Below, piece by piece: positions 1-9,346 of a stretch of DNA of 64,000 nucleotides. The position numbers and the translations under genes were made by a program. The stretch is taken from positions 1,240,001 to 1,304,000 of the forward strand of contig NZ_LT629739.1 in the NCBI RefSeq assembly GCF_900105045.1, written 5' to 3'. Below the pieces are notes generated by a model. The model was not told where the DNA came from, did no database searches, and saw nothing but the letters and a program-made list of their open reading frames with translations. The DNA comes from Brevibacterium picturae (lineage in GTDB: Bacteria > Actinomycetota > Actinomycetes > Actinomycetales > Brevibacteriaceae). Within the stretch, counting starts at the first letter, position 1. Every line of letters starts with the position of its first letter.

Positions 1-600
<600 letters not shown>

Positions 601-977
601 AAAATTATGTTGCGTTAAAATCCCAGCAAGACAAGCCAACACCATCACGGGGTGATCAATGCTGACTCAAAAACACAACCAGACATGTTCGGGCCACCCG
701 GCGAGGGGTGACCAGTCAGTTCTGATTGCTTGATTGTCTTACCAGAAAAAATGTTTCTGGCATCACTATCTGTTCAAACAAACACGCTATTGGATTCTCA
801 AACCACAAACACTCACCCGTCACCACACCAAAAAAAGAGGCGCGTTCACCAGGGGTGTCAGTTTCACATTTTTTCGCTACCCAACGTTCCTTCGTGTGAA
901 CCAAACCAAACTGTGTTTGTGCTGGTCACACCCGGTGAAAACCATTCTCGAAGAACTCGTTTTCTGCGGGGCAACGA
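601..977 (-). other. Pre-rRNA leader of the rrn operon with boxA-like and hairpin elements
   Basis: This 377-bp stretch between the promoter and the 16S 5' end has no convincing gene. Read on the minus strand it holds TTTGAGAATCCAATAG (788-803), matching the actinobacterial boxA/leader block usually written TTTGAGAACTCAATAG, followed by a perfect 7-bp hairpin (CCAGAAA / TTTCTGG, 742-760). These are typical of the antitermination and RNase III processing leader of rRNA operons. Small ORFs here are not credible as genes. Confidence 0.8.
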
Positions 978-983
978 GATACA

Positions 984-1013
984 ACTCTAGACCAGGCCAG
1001 CCACCGGGTGCAA
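984..1013 (-). promoter_or_regulatory. Putative rrn promoter
   Basis: On the minus strand TTGCAC (1008-1013) and TAGAGT (984-989) are separated by 18 bp, the arrangement of mycobacterial/actinobacterial rRNA promoters (TTGACT-18-TAGACT). Predicted start is near 977, giving a leader of about 375 nt before 16S. Further upstream promoters could lie toward 1120; none was clear. Confidence 0.65.
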
Positions 1014-1124
1014 CTCGAAACCAGAAAACTGACAGTGACGCCCACCACATGCTCCGGGCACGTCAGGGCTGCGCCCGACAAAGCCCGCGCCATTGCCTGC
1101 TTCCGCCGGTGTTACGGTCGCTTC

Positions 1125-2165
1125 ATGACTGCGGAAAAGGCTTCTCACCTTCCCAAGAACGAACCACGACGTGTCGAGAGCGACGCAGCACCCACGGCGG
1201 TCATCGCCGGAGCCTCCGGCTTCATCGGCAGAGCGCTCATCGCTCCCCTCGAGTCGTGGGGATATCGGGTGCGCACCATCGGCCGGGCAGCATCCTCCCG
1301 TCACCACATCTCCTGGAGCGACCCTGCTGGGATCGCCGCGGCGATCGATGGTGCTGATCTGCTCATCAACTTCGCCGGCCGCAGCGTGGGGTGTCGATAC
1401 AGCGATCACAACCGGCAGGAGATCTGGGACTCACGAGTCGCGACGACTCGGACCTTGAACGATGCGGTCAGGGCCGCCTCGGCGCCTCCGCGTTTGTGGA
1501 TCAATTCGAGCACGGCCACGATCTACCGGCATGCCATGGATCGACCACAGACTGAGGCCGATGGTGATATCGGTGAGGGTTTCTCTGTTGACGTAGCCAA
1601 GGGCTGGGAGCGCGAGTTCTTCCGTGGCGACCTGCCGGAGACCAGAAGAGTCGCGATGCGCATGGCGATCGTGCTCGGGGACGGGGCGGCCCTGAACATG
1701 CTCGCGACGGCAGCCAGGTTCGGTGCTGGCGGACCTCAGTTGGAAGGACGGTGGTTCGGCCACACGCGGTATCGAGGTATTGGGCCCGATGCCTCGGGCC
1801 AAAGAATCTGGCGCGGTCATCCACTCAGTCATGGGAAGCAGCGGTTCAGCTGGGTGCATATCGACGATGTGGTGCGTGCGATCCGGTTCATCGATGACCA
1901 TGACGAGGTCGCCGGTCCCCTCAACATCTCAAGCCCCGGGGTTTCGGACAACACCAGGCTGATGGCGGCCCTGCGGCGCGGCGTGCGTATGCCGATCGGG
2001 ATTCCGGCACCTCGATGGCTGCTCGAGATCGGAATGGTGGTCCTGCGGCAGGAGTCGGAGCTGGTACTCAAGAGCAGATGGGTGTTGCCAGAGCGACTGG
2101 AGCAAGCAGGATTCGACTTCAAGTGGACGGACATCCGCGCCGCGACGAAGAGCCTACTGCGCTGA
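1125..2165 (+). CDS. TIGR01777-family NAD(P)-dependent epimerase
   Basis: A 346-aa short-chain epimerase-like protein. The N-terminal Rossmann motif is AVIAGASGFIGRAL (about residues 25-38), then LLINFAGRSVGCRY, typical of the TIGR01777/SDR39U1 (YfcH-like) family; the C-terminal 45 residues (SRWVLPERLEQAGFDF) match the DUF1731 tail. Substrate is unknown for the family. I chose ATG 1125 because an upstream in-frame ATG at 1008 falls inside the rrn promoter and would add a non-conserved N-terminus. It diverges from the rRNA operon. A second family member with an extra domain lies at 9347-10747. Confidence 0.85.
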   Translation: MTAEKASHLPKNEPRRVESDAAPTAVIAGASGFIGRALIAPLESWGYRVRTIGRAASSRHHISWSDPAGIAAAIDGADLLINFAGRSVGCRYSDHNRQEIWDSRVATTRTLNDAVRAASAPPRLWINSSTATIYRHAMDRPQTEADGDIGEGFSVDVAKGWEREFFRGDLPETRRVAMRMAIVLGDGAALNMLATAARFGAGGPQLEGRWFGHTRYRGIGPDASGQRIWRGHPLSHGKQRFSWVHIDDVVRAIRFIDDHDEVAGPLNISSPGVSDNTRLMAALRRGVRMPIGIPAPRWLLEIGMVVLRQESELVLKSRWVLPERLEQAGFDFKWTDIRAATKSLLR

Positions 2166-2284
2166 AAGCCACCCGAACCCACAACAGCCACCTGTAGTGG
2201 ACTGGACCACCCGTACGCGCCGCGCTTTTGCAGGGTCGGGTGGCTGGTGTCGACTCTCCAGGCGGCCCGACGGATCGGACCTGC

Positions 2285-3196
2285 TCAGCCGGCAGTCGCC
2301 TCGGCGGGAATTCCGGCCTGCACACAGTCGGGGCAGTAGGGCTGCCGGTCCTTCTCGGAGCAGTCCTCGCACCGCAGGTACTGCAGGCGACAGTCGAGGT
2401 TTGCGCAGTTGACGAAGTTCGGAGTCGCCTTCTCGCACGCGACGCAGTGACCGATCGATTCCGCTCCATCGCCGAACTCCACGTGCATGCGCTTGTCGAA
2501 GACGTAGAGGGAACCATCCCAGTACCCGGTGTTGCCGAAGGTCTCCCCGTAGCGGACGATGCCGCCGTCGAGCTGATAGACCTCTTCGAAGCCGCGGTTC
2601 TTCATCAGCACGGACAGAACCTCGCAGCGGATGCCGCCGGTGCAGTAGGTGACGACGGGTTTGCCTTTGAGGTCGTCGTACTTACCTGATTCGATCTCTT
2701 CGAGGAAGTCCTTAGTGGTATCCGTCTCCGGCACGACAGCGTCGCGGAACTTCCCGATCTGGGCCTCCATCGCATTGCGTCCGTCGAAGAAGACGACGTC
2801 ATCGCCGCGTTCGTCGAGGAGTTTGTGTAGGGCTCCCGGTTTGAGATGTTCTCCGCCGCCCTCGACTCCCGCTTCGGTCACCGTGATCTCGTCATCGGTG
2901 CCGAAGGTGACGAGCTCGGGCCGGACCTTGACGCTCAGCCGTGGGAAGTCGTCGCCTTCGCCGTTGGACCATTTGATGTCGGCCTTCTTGAACGGCTCGT
3001 AGGATCTCGTGGCCCGCACATACTGTTTGACGTCGAAGATGTCGCCGCCGATGGTGGCGTTGATGCCGTCCTTCGACACGATCACGCGGCCCTTGAGCCC
3101 GAGACTCTCGGCCAGCGTGTGCTGCCACAGTTTGACCGCCTCGGGATCGGCAAGAGGAGTGAATACGTAGAACAGAACGATCTTGGGAGTTGCCAT
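2285..3196 (-). CDS. trhO: tRNA uridine(34) hydroxylase / rhodanese-like protein TrhO
   Basis: A 303-aa protein of the UPF0176/TrhO family, which makes 5-hydroxyuridine at the tRNA wobble position. Visible are the N-terminal acylphosphatase-like region ([20 protein letters not shown]), the rhodanese domain with the active-site loop [12 protein letters not shown] (catalytic Cys in CTGGIRC), and a Cys-rich C-terminus (CxxC pairs in [12 protein letters not shown] and [16 protein letters not shown]). Start at 3196 gives MATPKIVLF, the family N-terminus; a much longer upstream frame overlaps purL antisense and was dismissed. A TAGAAT -10 lies 8 bp before the ATG, so the mRNA may be leaderless. Confidence 0.92.
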   Translation of the reverse strand: MATPKIVLFYVFTPLADPEAVKLWQHTLAESLGLKGRVIVSKDGINATIGGDIFDVKQYVRATRSYEPFKKADIKWSNGEGDDFPRLSVKVRPELVTFGTDDEITVTEAGVEGGGEHLKPGALHKLLDERGDDVVFFDGRNAMEAQIGKFRDAVVPETDTTKDFLEEIESGKYDDLKGKPVVTYCTGGIRCEVLSVLMKNRGFEEVYQLDGGIVRYGETFGNTGYWDGSLYVFDKRMHVEFGDGAESIGHCVACEKATPNFVNCANLDCRLQYLRCEDCSEKDRQPYCPDCVQAGIPAEATAG

Positions 3197-3203
3197 GGCC
3201 CAT

Positions 3204-3263
3204 ATTCTAATTGGCGAATGTGTCCGCCGAAGTCGGCGGTTGGGTCCCACCGAAGTCGGCGGT
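3204..3263. promoter_or_regulatory. trhO promoter -10 and duplicated dyad between trhO and purL
   Basis: The minus strand has TAGAAT at 3204-3209, putting the trhO start within 1-2 nt of its ATG. Behind it are two identical 14-mers CCGAAGTCGGCGGT (3227-3240 and 3250-3263), spaced 23 bp; the first sits within the dyad CGCCGA-AG-TCGGCG and covers the trhO -35 position. This is a plausible regulator-binding pair in a divergent promoter region; the regulator is unknown. Confidence 0.45.
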
Positions 3264-3358
3264 GAATGCCATTGATGAGACCGACTTCCCCTCCTCCCCC
3301 GCACCCCGGCTAAGATTGGCTGTGATGCCGTGTCGTATGAAAGGGCCGTTAAGAGGAC

Positions 3359-5725
3359 ATGTCGAGTAACCTCAACTCTGCGAATTCCACGCAGGTCGAA
3401 TCCCAGCAGGTCGGAACCGATCAGGCCAATTCCAAAAAGGTCAAGGAGACCGTCGAGTTCGCCGCTGCGAATCCCGACGTGGACCAGCCCTATGGCGATC
3501 TCGGTCTCAAGGCCGACGAATACGCGCAGATCCGCGAAATCCTGGGACGTCGGCCCACCTCGGCGGAGTTGGCGATGTACTCGGTCATGTGGTCCGAGCA
3601 CTGCTCCTACAAGTCCTCGAAGGTGCATCTGTCGAAGTTCGGTGACAAGGTCACTGAGGACATGAAGAAGCACCTGCTCGTGGGCATCGGCGAGAACGCC
3701 GGCGTCGTCGACATCGGCGACGGCTGGGCCGTGACCTTCAAGGTCGAGTCCCACAACCACCCCAGCTACGTCGAACCGCACCAGGGTGCTGCCACCGGTG
3801 TGGGCGGAATCGTGCGCGACATCATCTCGATGGGCGCGCGCCCCGTGGCCGTGATGGATCAGCTGCGCTTCGGCGCCATCGATCACCCCGACACCTCACG
3901 CGTGCTCCACGGAGTCGTGTCCGGAATCAGCAACTATGGCAACTCCCTGGGCCTGCCCAACATCGGCGGCGAGACCGTCTTCGACTCCGTCTACCAGGGA
4001 AACCCGCTGGTCAACGCCCTCGCGGTCGGCGTCATGCGCCATGAGGACATCCGTCTGGCCAATGCTTCGGGCAAGGGCAACAAGGTCATCCTCTTCGGTG
4101 CCCGCACGGGTGGCGACGGCATCGGCGGAGCCTCGATCCTCGCCTCAGAGTCCTTCGACGACACGAAACCGTCGAAGCGTCCCGCCGTCCAGGTGGGCGA
4201 CCCGTTCGCCGAGAAGGTCCTCATCGAATGCTGCCTCGAACTCTTCCACGCCGGAGTTGTCGAAGGCATCCAGGACCTCGGCGCTGCCGGCATCAGCTGT
4301 GCGACCTCGGAGCTGGCATCGAACGGTGACGGCGGCATGCACATCGCCCTCGACGACGTGCTGCTGCGCGATGAGACCCTGACCCCTGAGGAGATCCTCA
4401 TGTCGGAGTCGCAGGAGCGGATGATGGCCGTGGTCACCCCCGAACGTCTCGATGACTTCCTGGCGATCGTGGGCAAATGGGACGTTGAAACCTCCGTCCT
4501 CGGCGAGGTCACCGACTCCGAACGCCTCATCATCGAATGGCACGGCGACGTCATCGTCGATGTGCCACCACGCTCGGTCGCCCACGATGGCCCCGTCTAC
4601 GACCGTCCGATGACCGAACCCTCCTGGACCGCCGAGGTGGCTGCGAACACCGTGGAAGCCGCCGGCCTGGTCAAGCCCACCGGTGACGAGCAGCTGCGAG
4701 CAACCGTGCTCCAGCTCGCCGGTGCACCGAACCTGTCGTCGAAGGACTGGATCACCTCCCAGTACGACAAGTACGTCCAGGGCAACACCGCGCAGGCCTT
4801 CCCCGACGATGCCGGAGTCGTCCGGGTCGACGAGGAGTCCGGGCTCGGCGTTGCCATCGCCACCGACGCCAACGGCCGTTACTGCTACCTCGATCCGGCT
4901 CGCGGCGCAGCGCTGGCACTGGCCGAGGCCTACCGCAACGTCACCACTGCCGGCGCGATTCCCCGCGCCGTCACCGACTGCCTCAATTTCGGCTCCCCCG
5001 AGGATCCGGAGATCATGTGGCAGTTCGCCGCCGCCATCGAAGGTCTCGCCGAGGCGTGCCAGGACATGGGCATTCCCGTGACCGGTGGCAACGTCTCTCT
5101 GTACAACCAGACCGGCGGCGTGGCGATCCACCCGACCCCGGTCGTCGGTGTGCTCGGCGTCTTCGACGACGTCACCCGCGCCACTCCGAGCGGCTGGAAG
5201 GAACCGGGCCAGACCATCTACCTGCTCGGTGAGACCGAAGCCGAACTCGACGGTTCGGCATGGGCCGACGTGACGGCAGGCCACCTCGGCGGCGTGCCAC
5301 CGCAGTACAAACCGCGCGTGGAGAAGGAACTCGGTGAGATCCTCATCAACTCCTCACGCGACGGAATGATCGATGCCGCGCACGATCTGTCCGAAGGTGG
5401 CCTGTCACAGGCGCTGATCGAATCCTGCCTGCGCTTCGGAACCGGTGCCCGCATCTGGCTCGACGAGGTGTGCGAACGCGACGAGATCGATGTGTTCACC
5501 GCACTGTTCTCCGAGTCCACGGCCCGTGCGATCGTGGCCGTGCCACGGTCCGAAGAGGTCCGGTTCAAGGACATGTGCACCGCGAGGCACTTCCCCTTCA
5601 TTCGCATCGGCATGACCGACACCGGCGACGAAGCACCTGTCCTCGAGGTCGTCGATCACTTCGAGATCGGCCTCGACGAACTGCGCGAGACCCACGAAGG
5701 GACGCTGCCGAAGCACTTCGGCTGA
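3359..5725 (+). CDS. purL: Phosphoribosylformylglycinamidine synthase II
   Basis: A 788-aa small-type PurL, the ATP-dependent subunit converting FGAR plus glutamine-derived ammonia to FGAM in purine biosynthesis; it works with PurQ and PurS, not in this window. Recognisable blocks: [70 protein letters not shown], and in the second half [14 protein letters not shown] and [13 protein letters not shown]. Length is normal. The ATG at 3359 is close behind AAGAGG (3351-3356), a short spacing; the first ~35 residues are low complexity ([12 protein letters not shown]) and poorly conserved in the family, so a later start is possible. Confidence 0.97.
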   Translation: MSSNLNSANSTQVESQQVGTDQANSKKVKETVEFAAANPDVDQPYGDLGLKADEYAQIREILGRRPTSAELAMYSVMWSEHCSYKSSKVHLSKFGDKVTEDMKKHLLVGIGENAGVVDIGDGWAVTFKVESHNHPSYVEPHQGAATGVGGIVRDIISMGARPVAVMDQLRFGAIDHPDTSRVLHGVVSGISNYGNSLGLPNIGGETVFDSVYQGNPLVNALAVGVMRHEDIRLANASGKGNKVILFGARTGGDGIGGASILASESFDDTKPSKRPAVQVGDPFAEKVLIECCLELFHAGVVEGIQDLGAAGISCATSELASNGDGGMHIALDDVLLRDETLTPEEILMSESQERMMAVVTPERLDDFLAIVGKWDVETSVLGEVTDSERLIIEWHGDVIVDVPPRSVAHDGPVYDRPMTEPSWTAEVAANTVEAAGLVKPTGDEQLRATVLQLAGAPNLSSKDWITSQYDKYVQGNTAQAFPDDAGVVRVDEESGLGVAIATDANGRYCYLDPARGAALALAEAYRNVTTAGAIPRAVTDCLNFGSPEDPEIMWQFAAAIEGLAEACQDMGIPVTGGNVSLYNQTGGVAIHPTPVVGVLGVFDDVTRATPSGWKEPGQTIYLLGETEAELDGSAWADVTAGHLGGVPPQYKPRVEKELGEILINSSRDGMIDAAHDLSEGGLSQALIESCLRFGTGARIWLDEVCERDEIDVFTALFSESTARAIVAVPRSEEVRFKDMCTARHFPFIRIGMTDTGDEAPVLEVVDHFEIGLDELRETHEGTLPKHFG

Positions 5726-5739
5726 GCATTTTCCATCGT

Positions 5740-5807
5740 CGAAGGGACCACCGGTCCTCGAATCAGCCGTGACCCCGCGGCTTGTTCGAAGGCCCGTGGT
5801 CCCTTCG
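5740..5807. terminator. Putative bidirectional terminator after purL
   Basis: Perfect 12-bp inverted repeat CGAAGGGACCAC (5740-5751) and GTGGTCCCTTCG (5796-5807) with a 44-nt interior that can itself fold. It lies between convergent purL and the membrane-protein gene and overlaps the 3' end of the latter's coding region. The long loop makes the call moderate. Confidence 0.5.
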
Positions 5808-6365
5808 GCATTCACCCTGTGTGGGTGAGGTCTCGGAGTGCGTAGATCGGCGACGCCTGCGCTTTCTCAGACTCTCACGAACCGGGCCGAGGGCTGCCCA
5901 TGTGACTGCGGTGAACACCACCACGATGAGCCAATAGATCAGCCAGAACGAGTCAGACAATCCTGCGACGACGATTCCGACGAGCAGCAGTGCGAGGGTG
6001 ATGCCCGAAGCGAACAGGCAACGATACCAGTCTGCCAAGCTCGAACGCTGCGGCGCCGACGTCGTCCGGACTCCGGATTGTTTGGAATATCGGCGAGTGA
6101 ACCGGCGGTCGAGGCCGCGAATGATGTCGGGACCGAAGACGACCGAGAACCCCACATAGAAAGCCGCGAGTCCGTGACTGAAGTCTGCCGGAGAATGACC
6201 TGCCAGATCGAGGTAGGTCAACACGATGATGACGATGTCAACGACAGGCGTGGCCACGAGCATCAAGCTGGAAACGACTCGCCCTCCGAGGAGGTACCGC
6301 ACTGCGAGACCGCCCATCAGCAGCACCCAGAAGAGGACCTCGCCGACGATGATGTACGACAGCAC
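5763..6365 (-). CDS. Uncharacterised integral membrane protein
   Basis: A 200-aa protein with about five hydrophobic segments: IIVGEVLFWVLLMGGLAVRY, LMLVATPVVDIVIIVLTY, FYVGFSVVFG, an inner segment ITLALLLVGIVVAGL and FWLIYWLIVVVFTAVTWAAL, then a strongly basic, Ser/Thr-rich C-terminal tail from about residue 165 (RKRRRRRS). No enzymatic or transport motif is recognised. It converges with purL. Function unknown. Confidence 0.7.
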   Translation of the reverse strand: MLSYIIVGEVLFWVLLMGGLAVRYLLGGRVVSSLMLVATPVVDIVIIVLTYLDLAGHSPADFSHGLAAFYVGFSVVFGPDIIRGLDRRFTRRYSKQSGVRTTSAPQRSSLADWYRCLFASGITLALLLVGIVVAGLSDSFWLIYWLIVVVFTAVTWAALGPVRESLRKRRRRRSTHSETSPTQGECRRDHGPSNKPRGHG

Positions 6366-6454
6366 CGAGATTCTGTTCCTCCACGCGTGGCGAATCTGTT
6401 CTTGCCTCGGACGGTATCACGCTCGTCTATCACGGCCGATCGTGTCCGGTCAGG

Positions 6455-6937
6455 TCACAGCAGCTTCTCATGCCAGGGTGGTTGCTGGGATGGCTGCCAT
6501 CTGTTGTGCGCTGACTGATTCGCTTCAGGTCCGGCATGGGCGCCGGGCTGCGCGTGGCCGGTGCCATAGCTGACCGGCTGGTGCGCTTGCCCATTGAGGG
6601 GGCGCGCCCGGCGTATCCGCCGAACTGAGGCAGCAGGGCGGGCATTGGGACGATGGCTGAAGGAATTCTGCCGAGAAGGTGGAAGAGCCAGGCCTGCGAA
6701 CGTCAGCACCATGGCCAGCGCTTGCACGATGATGCAGATGCCGGTGCCGGTGCCGGAGATGAGTATCGGGGTCGTGACCAGGATCGGCACGAAGTCGATG
6801 AGGAGCGCCGCCCAGAGCAGGCTGCGGGACAGCCAGACCGGGTGCGGTTGCGGCGAACGCGGCCGATTCGGTGCCGATGCCGCAGGGTCCGTCGACGGCG
6901 GGTTCGGCAGTCGGTGTGCGTTCCATCCCTCGCTCAT
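6455..6937 (-). CDS. Hypothetical two-TM protein, possibly a degraded paralogue of its upstream neighbour
   Basis: A 160-aa reading frame: Pro-rich N-terminus, two hydrophobic segments (LLWAALLIDFVPILVTTPIL; GICIIVQALAMVLTFAGLAL), then a Pro/Gln/His-rich tail with no clear structure. The first segment aligns with the first TM segment of the 245-aa protein upstream (LFWAALVIGSLPEFVMMPMM), both followed by a Gly-rich turn. After the second TM the frame looks unconstrained, and neighbouring frames carry Pro/Gly-rich text, so a frameshift or truncation is possible. Start 6937 is the ATG giving MSEGWNAHR; support for it is weak. Confidence 0.45.
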   Translation of the reverse strand: MSEGWNAHRLPNPPSTDPAASAPNRPRSPQPHPVWLSRSLLWAALLIDFVPILVTTPILISGTGTGICIIVQALAMVLTFAGLALPPSRQNSFSHRPNARPAASVRRIRRARPLNGQAHQPVSYGTGHAQPGAHAGPEANQSAHNRWQPSQQPPWHEKLL

Positions 6938-7160
6938 ACCGATACTCGACGGGCCGCGCGCTCGGGGTGCCGCGATCTCGATGTACACCACGGCATCGCT
7001 TTGCTGTAGCGATCGTCCCCGCGCCGCGCTCAGCACCTCAACCGGCACTGAATCACGGAGCGCGTGACCCCAAAGGACAATGGGCACATCTGTCCGCCGG
7101 GACATTCGGCCGAGCCGAAATACAGCGAAGGTGTCCTTCACCCTCGGACGAGTCGTACGA

Positions 7161-7898
7161 TTATGGCTCAGTTGCAGGCGCCCGACCCCTTCGGCGCTCA
7201 ATGCCCATGTTCGCGAGGTCACCGACCACATGCAACAGTCCGAGACCGCCGAGGGCAGCCGCGAGTGCGAGCAGCTGCGTGAGGACCATTGACGTTGCGA
7301 ATGACGAGCCCAGAACATTCAGCGCCCATTCGACGAAGGCCACAACAAGCCCCATCAGCAACGCATAGCCGGCGGCGATGAGGTTGGTCCACCAGACTCT
7401 GTTGCGCGCGAGGTTCCAGGCAATGAGGGTTCCGGCCAGCATGACACCGCCGTGGAAGGTCCAGATGATGCTCTGGATGTTCATCGCCAGGGTGAAGCTG
7501 CCGACAACACCAGTGACGATGATCGGCATCAGGTACCGCACGCCCAATGCGTAGATGCTGATGAAGAGGAGCAGTCCCATTCCGAACAGTCGCAACTTCA
7601 TCGGACTGGCCTTCACGATGAGGAGCGCGACGAGGCCGAAGACGAGTTCGAGGATCACCACCAGGATCATCAGGGTCGAATACTGGGTGAAGAATTCGGG
7701 ACCAGCCCCGCCGACCATCATCGGCATCATCACGAATTCGGGCAATGAGCCGATGACCAGAGCGGCCCAGAACAGGATTCGCGCCGTCCATCCGGGACCG
7801 CCCGCCGCGGGCACATACCCCGGTGGAGTCCACGCAGATGGAACGCCGGACCGATTCGGCGAGTAGGGGCCATCTGCCGAGGAAGCCTGCTGACTCAT
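7161..7898 (-). CDS. Uncharacterised multi-pass membrane protein
   Basis: A 245-aa protein with a Pro/Gly-rich cytosolic N-terminus (PNRSGVPSAWTPPGYVP), then seven or so hydrophobic helices including LMILVVILELVFGLVALLIV, LFGMGLLLFISIYALGV, IIVTGVVGSFTLAM, GGVMLAGTLIAWNLA and LLALAAALGGLGLLHVVGDL, and a basic tail. The layout (Pro-rich N-terminal tail plus TM bundle) is common in actinobacterial membrane proteins of unknown function. A divergent gene starts 168 bp away. The 223 bp between its stop and the smaller downstream frame hold nothing I can identify. Confidence 0.75.
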   Translation of the reverse strand: MSQQASSADGPYSPNRSGVPSAWTPPGYVPAAGGPGWTARILFWAALVIGSLPEFVMMPMMVGGAGPEFFTQYSTLMILVVILELVFGLVALLIVKASPMKLRLFGMGLLLFISIYALGVRYLMPIIVTGVVGSFTLAMNIQSIIWTFHGGVMLAGTLIAWNLARNRVWWTNLIAAGYALLMGLVVAFVEWALNVLGSSFATSMVLTQLLALAAALGGLGLLHVVGDLANMGIERRRGRAPATEP

Positions 7899-8065
7899 GT
7901 CATCACTGTAGGCCAGGGAGAGCGACAGCCGCCCTCATTTCGCGAGATGAAAGCTGTAGCACGTGACCGAACATGACGACTCCCTCGCATGGGCGGCGGC
8001 TGATGTGATTGCCTGAGAGAGAACGATTCGACCGAACTGCCGCCGAACACCCAGAGGAGTCACCC

Positions 8066-9295
8066 ATGGCCACGATCCGCACCTCGCACGCAGGATCCTT
8101 ACCCCGCACCCCCGAGCTCATCGAGGCCAACAAGGTCAAGCAGGCTCAGAACCATGCCCGTCTGGCCGGCGAAACGGTCTCGGACGCCGCGACACAGGAG
8201 TTCGACGAGCTCCTCGCCGCCAGCGTCACCGACCTCGTCAAGCGCCAGAAGGATCTGGGCATCTCGAACCCCAACGACGGGGAGTACGGTCATTCGATGG
8301 CCGCGGACTTCGACTACGGCGCCTGGTGGCACTACTCATTCGCCCGCACCGGCGGACTCGAACTCGACAACGTCGACAAGTGGGACGCCCCGGCTGTGCG
8401 CTCAGAACCGGGCAATACGGTTCTGACCAGCTTCGGCGACCGCCGCGACCGCAACCTCTTCCCCGGCGTCTACGGTGATGCGAACGCCGGCACGGATACC
8501 GGCGACCAGCCCCAGTTTCCCAAGGCCACCAGCGCCATCAGCTACGTAGGTCACGACCAGGTCGCCAGCGACATCGCCAACCTCAAGACAGGTCTTGCGG
8601 CCGCCGGCTACGGTGAACGCGACGGCTACATCAACGCTCTGTCCCCCGGCTCGGCGTCGCGCATCGCCAACGAGTACTACAAGACCGACGAGGAGTTCAT
8701 CTGGGCCTGGGCCGATGTGCTGCGTGAGGAATACCTCGCCATCACCGAGGCGGGTCTGACCGTCCAGATCGACGATCCCTCCCTGGCCGAGAACTTCGAC
8801 CAGATCAACCCGGAACCGTCCTTCGCCGACTACCGGTCGTTCATCCAGGTTCGCATCGATGCCCTCAACCACGCCCTGCGCGGCATCGATCCAGCCCAGG
8901 TGCGCGTCCACACCTGCTGGGGTTCCTGGCACGGACCGCACGTGACCGATCTGCCGTTCAAGGAGATCGTCGACCAGGTGCTCACGCTCAATGCTGCCGG
9001 CATCACCTTCGAAGCCGCCAACGTCCGCCACGAGCACGAATGGCGGATCTGGGAGGACACGAAGCTGCCCGAGGGCAAGTACATCATCCCGGGCATCGTC
9101 TCTCACTCCACGAATGTCGTCGAGCACCCGGAACTCGTCGCCGATCGCATCGAACGCTTCGCGAAGCTCGTCGGTCCCGACAATGTCATGGCCTCAACGG
9201 ACTGTGGGCTGGGCGGACGTGTCCACCCTGAGATCGCCATCGCGAAGCTGCAGTCATTGACTGCCGGTGCCCAGATCGCCGGAAAGCGACTCTGA
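8066..9295 (+). CDS. Cobalamin-independent methionine synthase II (MetE C-terminal-like) family protein
   Basis: A 409-aa single-domain member of the UROD/MetE-like superfamily (COG0620). It has the zinc-site pieces HTCWG (His-x-Cys) near residue 295 and STDCGLGG (Cys) near residue 380, and opens with RTSHAGSLPRT, the family's entry motif. These homologues are about half the length of full MetE; related enzymes include epoxyalkane:coenzyme M transferase and methylthiol transferases, so the real thiol acceptor is not determined. Start ATG 8066 is preceded by GAGGAG (8054-8059); longer upstream frames lack homology. Stand-alone gene. Confidence 0.85.
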   Translation: MATIRTSHAGSLPRTPELIEANKVKQAQNHARLAGETVSDAATQEFDELLAASVTDLVKRQKDLGISNPNDGEYGHSMAADFDYGAWWHYSFARTGGLELDNVDKWDAPAVRSEPGNTVLTSFGDRRDRNLFPGVYGDANAGTDTGDQPQFPKATSAISYVGHDQVASDIANLKTGLAAAGYGERDGYINALSPGSASRIANEYYKTDEEFIWAWADVLREEYLAITEAGLTVQIDDPSLAENFDQINPEPSFADYRSFIQVRIDALNHALRGIDPAQVRVHTCWGSWHGPHVTDLPFKEIVDQVLTLNAAGITFEAANVRHEHEWRIWEDTKLPEGKYIIPGIVSHSTNVVEHPELVADRIERFAKLVGPDNVMASTDCGLGGRVHPEIAIAKLQSLTAGAQIAGKRL

Positions 9296-9296
9296 G

Positions 9297-9332
9297 CTCA
9301 GGGCATCCCGAGGCTCGCAAGCCTCACCTGAG
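9297..9332. terminator. Hairpin terminator between convergent genes
   Basis: Nested stems CTCAGG (9297-9302) / CCTGAG (9327-9332) and GAGGCT (9310-9315) / AGCCTC (9320-9325), followed by ACTTTTC. It begins 2 bp after the stop of the MetE-like gene. Confidence 0.65.
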
Positions 9333-9346
9333 ACTTTTCGCCCACT

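Noticed and set aside
1008-1124. Earlier start for the first epimerase
   Set aside because: Falls on the rRNA promoter; residues before 1125 do not resemble the family.
3197-3886. N-terminal extension of TrhO to 3886
   Set aside because: It would overlap purL by over 500 bp and adds no family sequence; MATPKIVLF at 3196 is the conserved start with its own -10.
4145-5284. Long minus-strand open frame inside purL
   Set aside because: Antisense shadow of a conserved gene in high-GC DNA; its protein is low-complexity and matches no family.
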